Shown here: positions 26,935 through 34,744 of the stretch, piece by piece | Numbering within the stretch: the stretch's first letter is position 1 | Layout: every line of letters begins with the position of its first letter | Assembly (NCBI GenBank): GCA_012515235.1 | Contig: JAAYYU010000015.1 | Location: 1-64,000, forward strand | Origin: Candidatus Anammoximicrobium sp. | GTDB taxonomy: Bacteria; Planctomycetota; Planctomycetia; Pirellulales; Pirellulaceae | Length of the DNA stretch: 64,000 nucleotides | Reading direction: 5' to 3' | Position numbers and translations under genes: made by a program | Notes under the pieces: generated by a model | Told to the model about the DNA's origin: nothing | Databases searched by the model: none | The model's input: only the letters and a program-made list of their open reading frames with translations

Positions 26935-27569
26935 GGCCGTCGGCCCTCCTGAAGGTAAGGTTCGAGGATCGCCCGCAGGTTCTCCCGAGCCCGCGCCAGC
27001 AACGATTTCACCGCCTTGACCGACAGCCCCATCGTGACGGCGATGTCCTCGTAACTCAGGTGTTCGAACTTGGCCAGCAAGATGGCCATTCGCTGCCGTT
27101 CGGCCAGCGAGTCGACCGCGGCCCGCACCACTTCCGCCAACTCGGCCTTGTCCAACTGGCGGGCCGGCATCTGGCCGCTGGGGGCGGGCGCCAGGGCGTC
27201 CAGCGACTGGCTGGACGCCGCGCCGCCGGAGGCTGCCACGTGGACTTCGCGGCGGCGAGCCTGCGTGCGGATCGCGTTGCTGGCGACGTTGTGGGCGATC
27301 GTAAACAGCCACGTCGAGAACTTGGCGCCCGGCGTGTACGTCTTGCGGGCGCGGTAGACCCGCAGGAACACGTCCTGGGCCAATTCCTCCGCCCGGTCCC
27401 GGTCGCGGACCAGGTTCTGCAAAACCGAGATCAGCCGGGCTTGATAGCGGAGCACCAACTCCTCGAAAGCGACGGCGTTGTCATCGCGCACCTGCAGCAT
27501 CAACCGCACGTCCGGGTCGGTTGTCTCGTAAGGCGACGGCTTCAAGGCCAGGGTTCCCGTGAGCGACAA
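26931..27569 (-). CDS. ECF-type RNA polymerase sigma factor
   Basis: The 212-residue protein has region 2 with AFEELVLRYQARLISVLQNL and DRAEELAQDVFLRVYRARKT, then FSTWLFTIAHNVASNAIR, and region 4 with LAERQRMAILLAKFEHLSYE and DIAVTMGLSVKAVKSLLARA. Length and order fit extracytoplasmic-function sigma factors. I choose the TTG at 27569, which has AGAGGAC at a good distance; a longer frame reaches an ATG at 27758 but that N-terminus does not resemble the family. The following anti-sigma gene overlaps it by four bases. No housekeeping sigma region 3 is present. Confidence 0.9.
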   Translation of the reverse strand: MSLTGTLALKPSPYETTDPDVRLMLQVRDDNAVAFEELVLRYQARLISVLQNLVRDRDRAEELAQDVFLRVYRARKTYTPGAKFSTWLFTIAHNVASNAIRTQARRREVHVAASGGAASSQSLDALAPAPSGQMPARQLDKAELAEVVRAAVDSLAERQRMAILLAKFEHLSYEDIAVTMGLSVKAVKSLLARARENLRAILEPYLQEGRRP

Positions 27570-27857
27570 CGCCGTTTCGTCCTCTGTGGATGAAGCGTAT
27601 CCGGGTATCGTACTCCGCACCACCGTTGGATGAAACACCCGTCGCCGCCGGAAGTTCCGAAGGGGCGTGTCGAACCCGGTGCTTTGTCCACCATGAGTTG
27701 AGGGATCGTGGGGCAGACTCGCGTCCGCCTGAGGGCGGAATGAACTCCGCCCTGCCAATGAATCCCGCCCTACCCGTTTTTCAGCAGGCCAGGGCCGGAC
27801 AGGAGATCGGAACGTTTGCGAAATGCCCGCTTTTCAAGATAGCCACGGCCCTGGAAG

Positions 27858-28748
27858 ATGGTCTCTGCCATGACCGTATCCAAGACCAAGATCGACGGCT
27901 TTCTGAACCAGGTAATCCATGCGGATGCCCTGACGATCCTGCCGTCTTTTCCCGCGTCCGTCGTGGATGCCATCGTCACCAGCCCCCCGTACTATCGCCA
28001 GCGCGACTACACCGGCGAGGGCCAGTTGGGGTTGGAGGAGACGCCGGAGGCGTACGTCGCCAAGTTGGTGGCGGTGTTTGCCGAGTGCCGCCGCGTGCTC
28101 ACCGCGAGCGGTTCGTTATGGCTGGTGTTGGGCGACAAGTACCTGGACGGCCGGCTGTTGGGCCTGCCCTGGCGCGTGGCGCTGGCGTTGCAGGCCGACG
28201 GTTGGATTCTGCGAAGCGACATTATCTGGCACAAACCCAACGCCATGCCCTCGGCGGTCAAGACCCGGCCCACGACGGACCACGAGTACGTCTTCTTCCT
28301 GACCGCGTCCCCAGACTACTACTACGACGCCGACGCGATCCGCGAGCCGCACGTGACGTTTACCGAAAAAAGCCGCATGCGGGGCGGCCGCAAGCACTTC
28401 TTCCAACCCGGCGGAACGCCCGAACAGGGCAAGAATCGCGGCAATCCCAACCTGCATCACGGCCGTTGGGATCAGGCGTTCCATCCAAAAGGACGGAACA
28501 AACGCACGGTCTGGTCGATCCCCTTGTCGAAATTCCGCGACGCGCACTTCGCCGTCTTCCCGGAACCGCTGGTCGAAACGTGCATCCTGGCCGGCTGTCC
28601 GGACAGCGGGGTGGTGTTGGACCCCTTCCTGGGCAGCGGCACCACGGCGGTGGTGGCCAAACGCCTGGGCCGCAAGTACATCGGTATCGACTGCGTCGCC
28701 GCGTACTGCCAGATGGCCCGCCATCGGCTCCGGGAGACGCTGCGCTGA
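27858..28748 (+). CDS. solitary beta-class DNA methyltransferase (N4-cytosine type)
   Basis: The 296-residue protein has TSPPYY (41-46 region) before DPFLGSGTT, the beta order of the catalytic and AdoMet-binding motifs. SPPY-type catalytic motifs are typical of N4-cytosine methylases. HADALTILPSFPASVVDAI precedes the catalytic loop and RKYIGIDCVAAYCQMARHR closes the domain, as in DNA-modification methylases. No restriction-endonuclease gene lies next to it on either side. Either ATG 27858 or ATG 27870 could be the start; both sit behind a weak GGAAG. It is divergent from the sigma operon over 288 bases and may be a regulatory or orphan methylase. Confidence 0.9.
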   Translation: MVSAMTVSKTKIDGFLNQVIHADALTILPSFPASVVDAIVTSPPYYRQRDYTGEGQLGLEETPEAYVAKLVAVFAECRRVLTASGSLWLVLGDKYLDGRLLGLPWRVALALQADGWILRSDIIWHKPNAMPSAVKTRPTTDHEYVFFLTASPDYYYDADAIREPHVTFTEKSRMRGGRKHFFQPGGTPEQGKNRGNPNLHHGRWDQAFHPKGRNKRTVWSIPLSKFRDAHFAVFPEPLVETCILAGCPDSGVVLDPFLGSGTTAVVAKRLGRKYIGIDCVAAYCQMARHRLRETLR

Positions 28749-28990
28749 GTGCCCCCTCGCGTCTGGGAAACCAAAGCAGACCGTGGAGTTGCCACCGGGA
28801 GCCGAAGCGGTTTCCCGGCGAGCCCCCCTTGGCCGCCAGGCGATTGGAGCGTGGCCAGGACCCCGCGGGAAACGTTGCGGACGACCGCTCCCGCAGCCGT
28901 CCCCGCCGGGACAGCTTCCGGCCCGGATGAACACGCCGCGTCGCCGGACTCGCCTTCACCAAGGGAACGATCCCTGCGGGCCAAGCGCGG

Positions 28991-29728
28991 TCATTGCGTC
29001 AGGATGAGCTTGACGCCCGCAATCAACAGGACCGCGGCCAACAGTCGCTTGATGACCACCTGCGGGTAACGGCAACTGCCGAGATACGAACCGGCCGTTC
29101 CACCAATGACCGCGGTGACCGCCAAGACGACGGCAAATCGCGGAAACTGACGCATGCTGCTGAGATTCCCGGCCAATCCCGCAACCGAATTGACCAGAAT
29201 GAACACAGCTGACACGGCCGCCGCACGCTTGGCATGCGCCCAATGCAGCAACAGCAGCAACGGCGTCAGGAAGATGCCGCCCCCCGTCCCCGTCAAGCCC
29301 GACAGCAAACCGAGCCCCGCGCCGGCCGACATCGCCAACGGGCGTGAAGGCTCCCGCAGGAACTCATCGGCCGCCGGGTGAAACAGCAGGCGGACAGCCG
29401 AGAGCAAGAGTACGATCCCCACCAGCACCTTGAACACCGGGGCAGGCAGGTTGAGGTAGCCGCCGAGGAATGCCAACGGCACGGACAGCAGCGCGAAGGG
29501 CCAGAACAACCGCCAGGAGAAATGCCCGGCGCGCCAAAACTGCCAACTGCCGATGCACGCCACGAGGATGTTCAGCGCCAGTGCGGTGGGCCTAATGACG
29601 TCGGGCGCCAGGCTGAAAAGCGACATGACGGCAAGATAGCCGGATGCGCCGGCGTGCCCGACCGACGAGTAGAGGAACGCCACGACAAGGATCGCCAGGG
29701 CGAGCAACGGGACTTGATCCGGAGTCAT
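28991..29728 (-). CDS. TSUP-family transporter (TauE/SafE)
   Basis: The 245-residue protein is almost entirely hydrophobic, with about eight spans. The N-terminal motif YSSVGHAGASGYLAVMSLF and the C-terminal copy GLTGTGGGIFLTPLLLL are the two repeats of sulfite/anion exporters of the TauE/SafE family. The substrate cannot be read; relatives export sulfite, sulfoacetate or organosulfonates. It is the last gene of a three-gene minus-strand operon and overlaps the aldolase-like gene by four bases (ATGA), so its expression is linked to that pathway. Confidence 0.9.
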   Translation of the reverse strand: MTPDQVPLLALAILVVAFLYSSVGHAGASGYLAVMSLFSLAPDVIRPTALALNILVACIGSWQFWRAGHFSWRLFWPFALLSVPLAFLGGYLNLPAPVFKVLVGIVLLLSAVRLLFHPAADEFLREPSRPLAMSAGAGLGLLSGLTGTGGGIFLTPLLLLLHWAHAKRAAAVSAVFILVNSVAGLAGNLSSMRQFPRFAVVLAVTAVIGGTAGSYLGSCRYPQVVIKRLLAAVLLIAGVKLILTQ

Positions 29729-30909
29729 GCCAGTCGCCCGGACGCTTCGATGGGCCAGACATCCACGACGACGCCGTCCTCGTGGACGACCAGTTCACGA
29801 TACAGGTTGCACGTGGTGCAGGCATGGCTGGGAATCAGCTGCAGCACCTGCCCGATAGGCCAGTCCGGCGCGTTGCGGACGACCGTGTGTTCTTCGGCCA
29901 GGAAGAACGGGATCTCCACGTCGGGATAATCGCGGATCTCAGGCACGCCGAACTCGCCGCCCGCTCCTTTGACGCCCAGATCCAGCACCGCCTTGCCAGG
30001 GCCGGGGCGGCTGATGACCCGGACCAGGACCGACAGCGCCGTCGCGAACTCGGGCACCAGCCGGTGGTACTGCCGATCCATCGTGGCGTAGGTGCCGGCC
30101 TGGACCTCGTCCACGCCGGCCATCGTGCCCGTGCTGTCGTAGGTGGCGCTGGAACAACCGCTCAGGCAGCCGACGGGAACGCCGGCGGCTTCGAGCATCC
30201 GCCGCGTGTCAATCGCCTGCTGCATGGCCGCCTTGGCCCGTGCAGTCCGGTCAGCCCGGTCCAACACGTTCACCAAGTGCCCTTCAAACGCCTGCAACCC
30301 GGCGAAACGGACTCCCGGCAACCCGGCCACGCGCTGCGCCAGTTCGGCCGCCGGCGCTCCGGGCTGCACGCCGCAGCGTCCCATGCCGATATCCACCTCG
30401 ATCAGCAAATCCACCACGGCCCCCGCGGCCGTGGCGGCCTTGGAGATCGCGACCGCCTGATCCTCGTGATCGACGGCCACGGCGATCTTTGCGCGGAGCG
30501 CCAGCCGAACCAACCGGGCCAGTTTGGCGTCGCCGACGACCTGGTTGGCGATCAGCACGTCCGGGAAGCCGTGTGCGACCAGCACCTCCGCCTCGCCCAA
30601 TTTCGCACACGTCATGCCGACCGCGCCGGCCGCCAGCTGCCGTTTGGCGAGCGTCACGCATTTGTGGTTCTTGAAGTGCGGCCGGAGTTTCGCGGGCCGA
30701 GCGTGAAAGAAATTCACCATTTGGGCCAGATTGCGGTCGCTCGCCGCGCGGTCCAGCAGCAGCGTCGGCGTGTCCAGTTCCGACAGCGGGCGGCCGATCC
30801 GCAGATCCGGTTCGGCGGTCCGCCGTGCCCCCGCCGCGCCGCCTTCCGTTCCCTCGAAACCCGAAACGTTTTCGAGCGAAGCCGCGCCGATGCGGTCTAC
30901 TCCGGCCAT
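29725..30909 (-). CDS. D-threonine aldolase / D-serine dehydratase-like PLP enzyme
   Basis: The 394-residue protein has an alanine-racemase-like TIM barrel. KLRPHFKNHKCV holds the PLP lysine (RPHxKxHK motif), and the C-terminal IPSHACTTCNLYRELVV has the His-x-Cys metal site seen in D-serine dehydratases and D-threonine aldolases. Such enzymes need PLP and a divalent metal (Zn or Mn), and split D-hydroxyamino acids or deaminate D-serine. A glycine-rich, weakly ordered N-terminal 30 residues precede the barrel. It overlaps the transporter gene by four bases and the aldehyde dehydrogenase gene by 13, so the three form one operon. Confidence 0.85.
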   Translation of the reverse strand: MAGVDRIGAASLENVSGFEGTEGGAAGARRTAEPDLRIGRPLSELDTPTLLLDRAASDRNLAQMVNFFHARPAKLRPHFKNHKCVTLAKRQLAAGAVGMTCAKLGEAEVLVAHGFPDVLIANQVVGDAKLARLVRLALRAKIAVAVDHEDQAVAISKAATAAGAVVDLLIEVDIGMGRCGVQPGAPAAELAQRVAGLPGVRFAGLQAFEGHLVNVLDRADRTARAKAAMQQAIDTRRMLEAAGVPVGCLSGCSSATYDSTGTMAGVDEVQAGTYATMDRQYHRLVPEFATALSVLVRVISRPGPGKAVLDLGVKGAGGEFGVPEIRDYPDVEIPFFLAEEHTVVRNAPDWPIGQVLQLIPSHACTTCNLYRELVVHEDGVVVDVWPIEASGRLA

Positions 30910-32357
30910 GGTGTCTTCTCCGTCGCCAGTGAATACAGCACGGACTTCGAGTTGGTGTACTCGTGCACCGTTTCGTCAAAGCCCAACTCGGCCCCGATGC
31001 CGCTCAGCTTGTAGCCGAACACCGGGACGTTGGGCCGCAAAGCGCCGCCGCCGTTGACGGCAATCCGTCCGGCCCGCAGCCGTCGCGCCACGCGCAGCGC
31101 CCGCCCGCCGTCGGACGTCCAGAGGTTCGCCATCAAGCCGAACTCGCAATCGTTCGCCAACCGCACCGCGTCGTCTTCGTCGCGGAACGTCAGCACGCTC
31201 AGCACCGGGCCGAACACTTCTTCGCGGGCGATCGTCATCGACGCCGTGACGCGATCAAAGATGGTCGGCGGGAAGAAACAGTCCTGCGGGTCGGCCGGAA
31301 GCGGCCCCGTCAGCACGGGCAGGGCGCCTTCCTGGTGGGCCTGCTCGACGTAGCGTCGCACGTTCGCGCAGTGCAGCGGCGTGGCGAGGCAGCCCAGATG
31401 ATTGTTCGGGTCCGTCGGGTCGCCTTGCCGCAGTGCCTTCACCTTGGCGAGGATGCGTTCGAGCAGTTCGTCGTGCTGGCTCTCGTGGACCAGCAGCCGC
31501 GAACCGGCGACGCAGACCTGTCCCAAGTTAAAGAAAATGCCCGTGATCACGCCGTTGACAACGTGCTCCAGCGGCGCGTCCGGAAAGACGACGCTCGGCG
31601 TCTTGCCGCCCAGTTCCAACATCACGCTCTTCATCCCGATTTTGGCCGCCTCCAGCATCTGCACGCCCGTCTGATGGCGGCCGGTGAAGGTGATCTTGTC
31701 GATCCCCGGATGCCGGACCAGCGCCGCCCCCGTCTCGGCGCCCGTTCCGTGGATGACGTTCAGCACGCCCGGCGGAAAGCCGACTTCGTGCGCCAATTCC
31801 GCCAGCATCAGGGCGGACAGCGGCGAGACCTCGGACGGCTTCAGCACCACCGTGTTCCCGCAGGCCAGGATCGGCGCCAGCTTGATCGCCGCGTTGGTGA
31901 GCGGGAAGTTCCAGGGAACGATCGCCGCCACGGCCCCCAGCGGTTCCCGGAACTGCAGCGTCACATTGTCCGGCAGCGTCCCGTAACACTTGCCGGCAAT
32001 CTTGTCGGCCAGCCCGGCGTAGCTTTCGAACAGGTCGGCCGCACACGGCACATCGAAGCCGCGGGTGTCGCGGATCGGTTTGCCGATGTTCAACGTGTCG
32101 GTCATCGCCAACTCTTCCAGCCGGCCGCGAATCCGCTCGGCCAGTTGATGCAGCATCCGCCCCCGGACCAGCGGATCCAGACGCGGCCACGGCCCCTCAT
32201 CGAACGCCCGCCGCGCCGCCCGCACCGCGCGATCCACGTCGGCCGACTCGGCCACCGCGACCTCGTCCAAATGTTCTCCCGTCGCCGGGTTTGTCACGGT
32301 CCAGGTACGGCCCGCGGCGCCGTCGGTCCAGACGCCGTCGAGATAAAGTTGCTTCAT
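30897..32357 (-). CDS. NAD(P)-dependent aldehyde dehydrogenase
   Basis: The 486-residue protein has PWNFPL (148-153, with Asn150), the catalytic base Glu248 in LELGGKTPSVVF, and the nucleophile Cys282 in NLGQVCVAGSRL. These are the standard ALDH residues. It oxidises an aldehyde to the acid. GGGGAGACAAACCG precedes the ATG at 32357. As first gene of the operon with the PLP aldolase-like enzyme, it could oxidise the aldehyde released from a D-hydroxyamino acid, with the TSUP transporter handling a product or substrate; that pathway is inference. The promoter should lie in the interval shared with the DUF1559 gene. Confidence 0.95.
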   Translation of the reverse strand: MKQLYLDGVWTDGAAGRTWTVTNPATGEHLDEVAVAESADVDRAVRAARRAFDEGPWPRLDPLVRGRMLHQLAERIRGRLEELAMTDTLNIGKPIRDTRGFDVPCAADLFESYAGLADKIAGKCYGTLPDNVTLQFREPLGAVAAIVPWNFPLTNAAIKLAPILACGNTVVLKPSEVSPLSALMLAELAHEVGFPPGVLNVIHGTGAETGAALVRHPGIDKITFTGRHQTGVQMLEAAKIGMKSVMLELGGKTPSVVFPDAPLEHVVNGVITGIFFNLGQVCVAGSRLLVHESQHDELLERILAKVKALRQGDPTDPNNHLGCLATPLHCANVRRYVEQAHQEGALPVLTGPLPADPQDCFFPPTIFDRVTASMTIAREEVFGPVLSVLTFRDEDDAVRLANDCEFGLMANLWTSDGGRALRVARRLRAGRIAVNGGGALRPNVPVFGYKLSGIGAELGFDETVHEYTNSKSVLYSLATEKTPWPE

Positions 32358-32682
32358 CGGTTTGTCTCCCCGGTATGGCCCCACGGCGGGATGGCCGGAC
32401 GCCCGGTCCCCTGCCACTCGCCCAACGGATTTCGCCGAACCCAAATCCTACTTGATCGACGGAGCATCCGGCAAGACGCTGCATCGACCCTTTCACGGAG
32501 CCCCCAGGAAAACGGGGGCTTGCCGCCGGGGACAACGCGGGCCGCCGTGCGGGCAACAGCGGCCGGCGTGCGCCGAGTTGACAGCGGACCGGCTGTCTCT
32601 AAAATATAAGGCTAGGTTTAAGGGTCTTTTGAATGCGACGTTATCCCATCGTCATCCATTCTCGTCAGACAGGAGCACCGCC
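32358..32682. other. divergent regulatory interval
   Basis: This 325-base stretch separates the aldehyde dehydrogenase operon (leftward) from a DUF1559 gene (rightward). It holds the rightward promoter-like site described separately and no gene. Confidence 0.55.
32578..32605 (+). promoter_or_regulatory. sigma70-type promoter with dyad in spacer
   Basis: TTGACA at 32578-32583 and TAAAAT at 32600-32605 are separated by 16 bases, close to consensus. Inside the spacer GACAGC-GGACCG-GCTGTC (32580-32597) is a perfect 6-bp inverted repeat that could be a repressor site. The predicted transcript would start about 70 bases before the DUF1559 gene at 32683. Confidence 0.55.
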
Positions 32683-33597
32683 ATGCGAACTCATGATCGT
32701 CCCGGTTTTACGCTGGTCGAATTGCTGGTGGTCATTGCGATCATCGGCGTGCTGGTCGCCTTGCTGCTGCCCGCGATCCAGGCGGCGCGCGAAGCGGCCC
32801 GGCGGACAAAGTGCAGCAACAACATGAAGCAGCTTGGACTGGCCCTGCACACCTATCACGACACGCACGGCCGGTTTCCCCCGGCGACGATGATCACGGT
32901 AACCACCCCGGCGTGTACCAACATGGGCCTGGGAAGCTACCAACGGTTCGGTTGGGGCGTCTTGATTCTGCCCCAACTTGAGCAAGGGGCGACGTACGAC
33001 CGCTTTGACTTCACCAAAGCCTATAACGTCGCGCCGAATTCCGACCTGGAAGCCGGTGGCGCGGTGATTCCCACGTTCATTTGCCCCAGCAACGTGTTCA
33101 ACGCTCCGCGCTGCAATTTCACGGGCGGCATTACCCAGCCGACCGGCCTCGGCGGACTCGATGACCTCTCGCGGACTGACTACAGCCCGGTGACGGATTC
33201 AGTCGACTGGACCTGTGACGGCGTGTGGCCGAAGAAGGATCCGAACGGAATCATGGGGCATTTCACCGGAAACGGGTTGAAGGATGTTGTCGACGGCTCC
33301 AGCAACACCTTGCTGCTGGGCGAGCAGGCCAACGGCGAACCGGGAACGTATAACTGCCACACCTATGTGACGTTCGACGGTTTTGACACGGCCAACGGCA
33401 TCAACGATCCGATCACCGCGGTTCCGGTCGGGGGAACGTGGCATTTTCGCAACAGCGGATTCTCCAGTTACCATCCGGGCGGCTGTCACTTCGTCCTGGC
33501 CGATGCGTCCGTTCGCTTCGTCTCCGAAAACATCAATCAGGCGACGCTCGCCGCGCTGACCACCCGATTCGGCAGGGAGCCGATTGCCGGATACTGA
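32683..33597 (+). CDS. DUF1559 protein with type IV pilin-like N-terminus
   Basis: The 304-residue protein has a short basic start and the prepilin-like helix GFTLVELLVVIAIIGVLVA, then LHTYHDTHGRFPP, and a C-terminal HPGGCHFVLADASVRFVSE and REPIAGY. This is the usual DUF1559 arrangement, 38 residues shorter than the copy at 3.5 kb. AGGAGCACC precedes the ATG. It is followed after 93 bases by a lipoprotein, repeating the 3.0-4.5 kb pair in the opposite gene order relative to strand (DUF1559 first, lipoprotein second in both transcripts). The helical N-terminus implies processing by a prepilin peptidase. Confidence 0.93.
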   Translation: MRTHDRPGFTLVELLVVIAIIGVLVALLLPAIQAAREAARRTKCSNNMKQLGLALHTYHDTHGRFPPATMITVTTPACTNMGLGSYQRFGWGVLILPQLEQGATYDRFDFTKAYNVAPNSDLEAGGAVIPTFICPSNVFNAPRCNFTGGITQPTGLGGLDDLSRTDYSPVTDSVDWTCDGVWPKKDPNGIMGHFTGNGLKDVVDGSSNTLLLGEQANGEPGTYNCHTYVTFDGFDTANGINDPITAVPVGGTWHFRNSGFSSYHPGGCHFVLADASVRFVSENINQATLAALTTRFGREPIAGY

Positions 33598-33690
33598 GCG
33601 GTCTTGGGGAGACAACGGTCCGCTCAACGGCTGTTCGTGTACCCCTGTTTGGTCTCCTCCTGCGATCCGAAAGAAACAAGAGGTGCAACG

Positions 33691-34125
33691 GTGTTCAAGA
33701 AGACGGTCGGGGTAGCGATAATCGCCTGCTGCGGGGCCCTGGGCTGCGGAGGGTCTCTTTCGGACGAGCCCGAACGGGTGCTGGTTTCGGGCAGCGTCAC
33801 CTATGCCGGGCAGCCCGTTGCCGACGGGGAAGTCCGTTTTGTGCCCACGAAAGGGACCGAAGCGCCTTCCTGCAGTGCGGTGATCAGCGGAGGCGTTTTC
33901 AAGGCCGAGTTCAAAGGCGGCGTGCCGGTCGGCGTCCACCGGGTGGAGATTCGGGCCTATCGCCCCAGAGAAGGTGCTGGCTCCGAGGAGGTGCCGGGAA
34001 TGGCTCAGGGCGAAACCGTCAAGGACCAGTACCTGCCGGCCAAGTACAACTCGAAATCCGAATTGGAGCTGACGGTCGAATCCGTAAGCGGTCCCATCAC
34101 GAAGGACTTTGCGCTCGAAGAATAG
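33691..34125 (+). CDS. small lipoprotein paired with the DUF1559 gene
   Basis: The 144-residue protein starts at a GTG behind AAGAGGTG. A hydrophobic segment ends at a lipobox ALGC (Cys19), so it is probably lipidated. The mature part begins VLVSGSVTYAGQPVADGEV, the opening strands of the transthyretin-like fold also seen in the lipoprotein at 3.0 kb, with PVGVHRVEIRAYRP further on. It is 93 bases downstream of the DUF1559 gene and probably cotranscribed. The two lipoprotein/DUF1559 pairs in one window suggest a functional module of planctomycete envelopes. Confidence 0.85.
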   Translation: MFKKTVGVAIIACCGALGCGGSLSDEPERVLVSGSVTYAGQPVADGEVRFVPTKGTEAPSCSAVISGGVFKAEFKGGVPVGVHRVEIRAYRPREGAGSEEVPGMAQGETVKDQYLPAKYNSKSELELTVESVSGPITKDFALEE

Positions 34126-34197
34126 GCCCTTCCGCCAAGTATCGTTCAAGAAGTAACCAAGTCTGCTTCTTGCGGGGCAAGCATCCGTTGTGCGCCT

Positions 34198-34421
34198 ACT
34201 GGCGGCCCGAAGCGTTGCAGGAGGACGTCGCGCCGCAGACCGTGGACGTGATCCTCCCGACGCAAACAGACTGGACCCTCCGCTCGCCGGTACTCGTCGA
34301 TCTGCGGTCAGGCGAATACTACCGGCCCAACGGCCAACTGCAGGGCGTCATCTGGTCGTTCTCCGGATTGCCGTTGACCGACTATCCGCTGCTGATCACC
34401 GACGCGGCGGGCTTGACATAA
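34198..34421 (+). pseudogene. C-terminal fragment of an unidentified secreted protein
   Basis: A frame without an upstream start, ending at 34421, reads VAPQTVDVILPTQTDWTLRS then PVLVDLRSGEYYRPNGQ and SGLPLTDYPLLITDAAGL. The SPVLVDLxSGxxY...GLPLxDYPLLITD line is reminiscent of the last beta-sandwich of planctomycete glycosidase-like proteins. Nothing upstream continues it, so it is a leftover piece and not a gene. The family idea is weak. Confidence 0.4.
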
Positions 34422-34744
34422 GACACCAGAAAAGACTGGGTGACGCAGCAAGCGGACAAGCCGGCGCAGACCGGGTTTCCGGCTGGGCGGCAGTTGTCTG
34501 GGGGCGGCGAGACGTCGGGGCCGCGGGCTACGGGCGCCGACGTCGGGACCGACGCGGAAGCGGGGGCTGGGTCGGCGTCTTGCGGCGCGTGTTCTTGGCC
34601 TCTTCCGTTGGCCGCTTGCAGGCGTTACTGTGATGGGGTTTGTCGAGCGACCGGGCGTCAGGCATGGCGTGAGAACCGGTTGTCCGGAGATGATTTCGCC
34701 AGCAGGGGCACCATTCCCAGGAAGACACACAGGGGGCCGCACCG
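34422..34744. other. gap without gene
   Basis: GC-rich stretch with no supportable gene on either strand. The frame that continues through it has no start or motif of its own, and the G-rich GGGGGCC near 34732 serves as ribosome site for the next gene. Confidence 0.5.
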
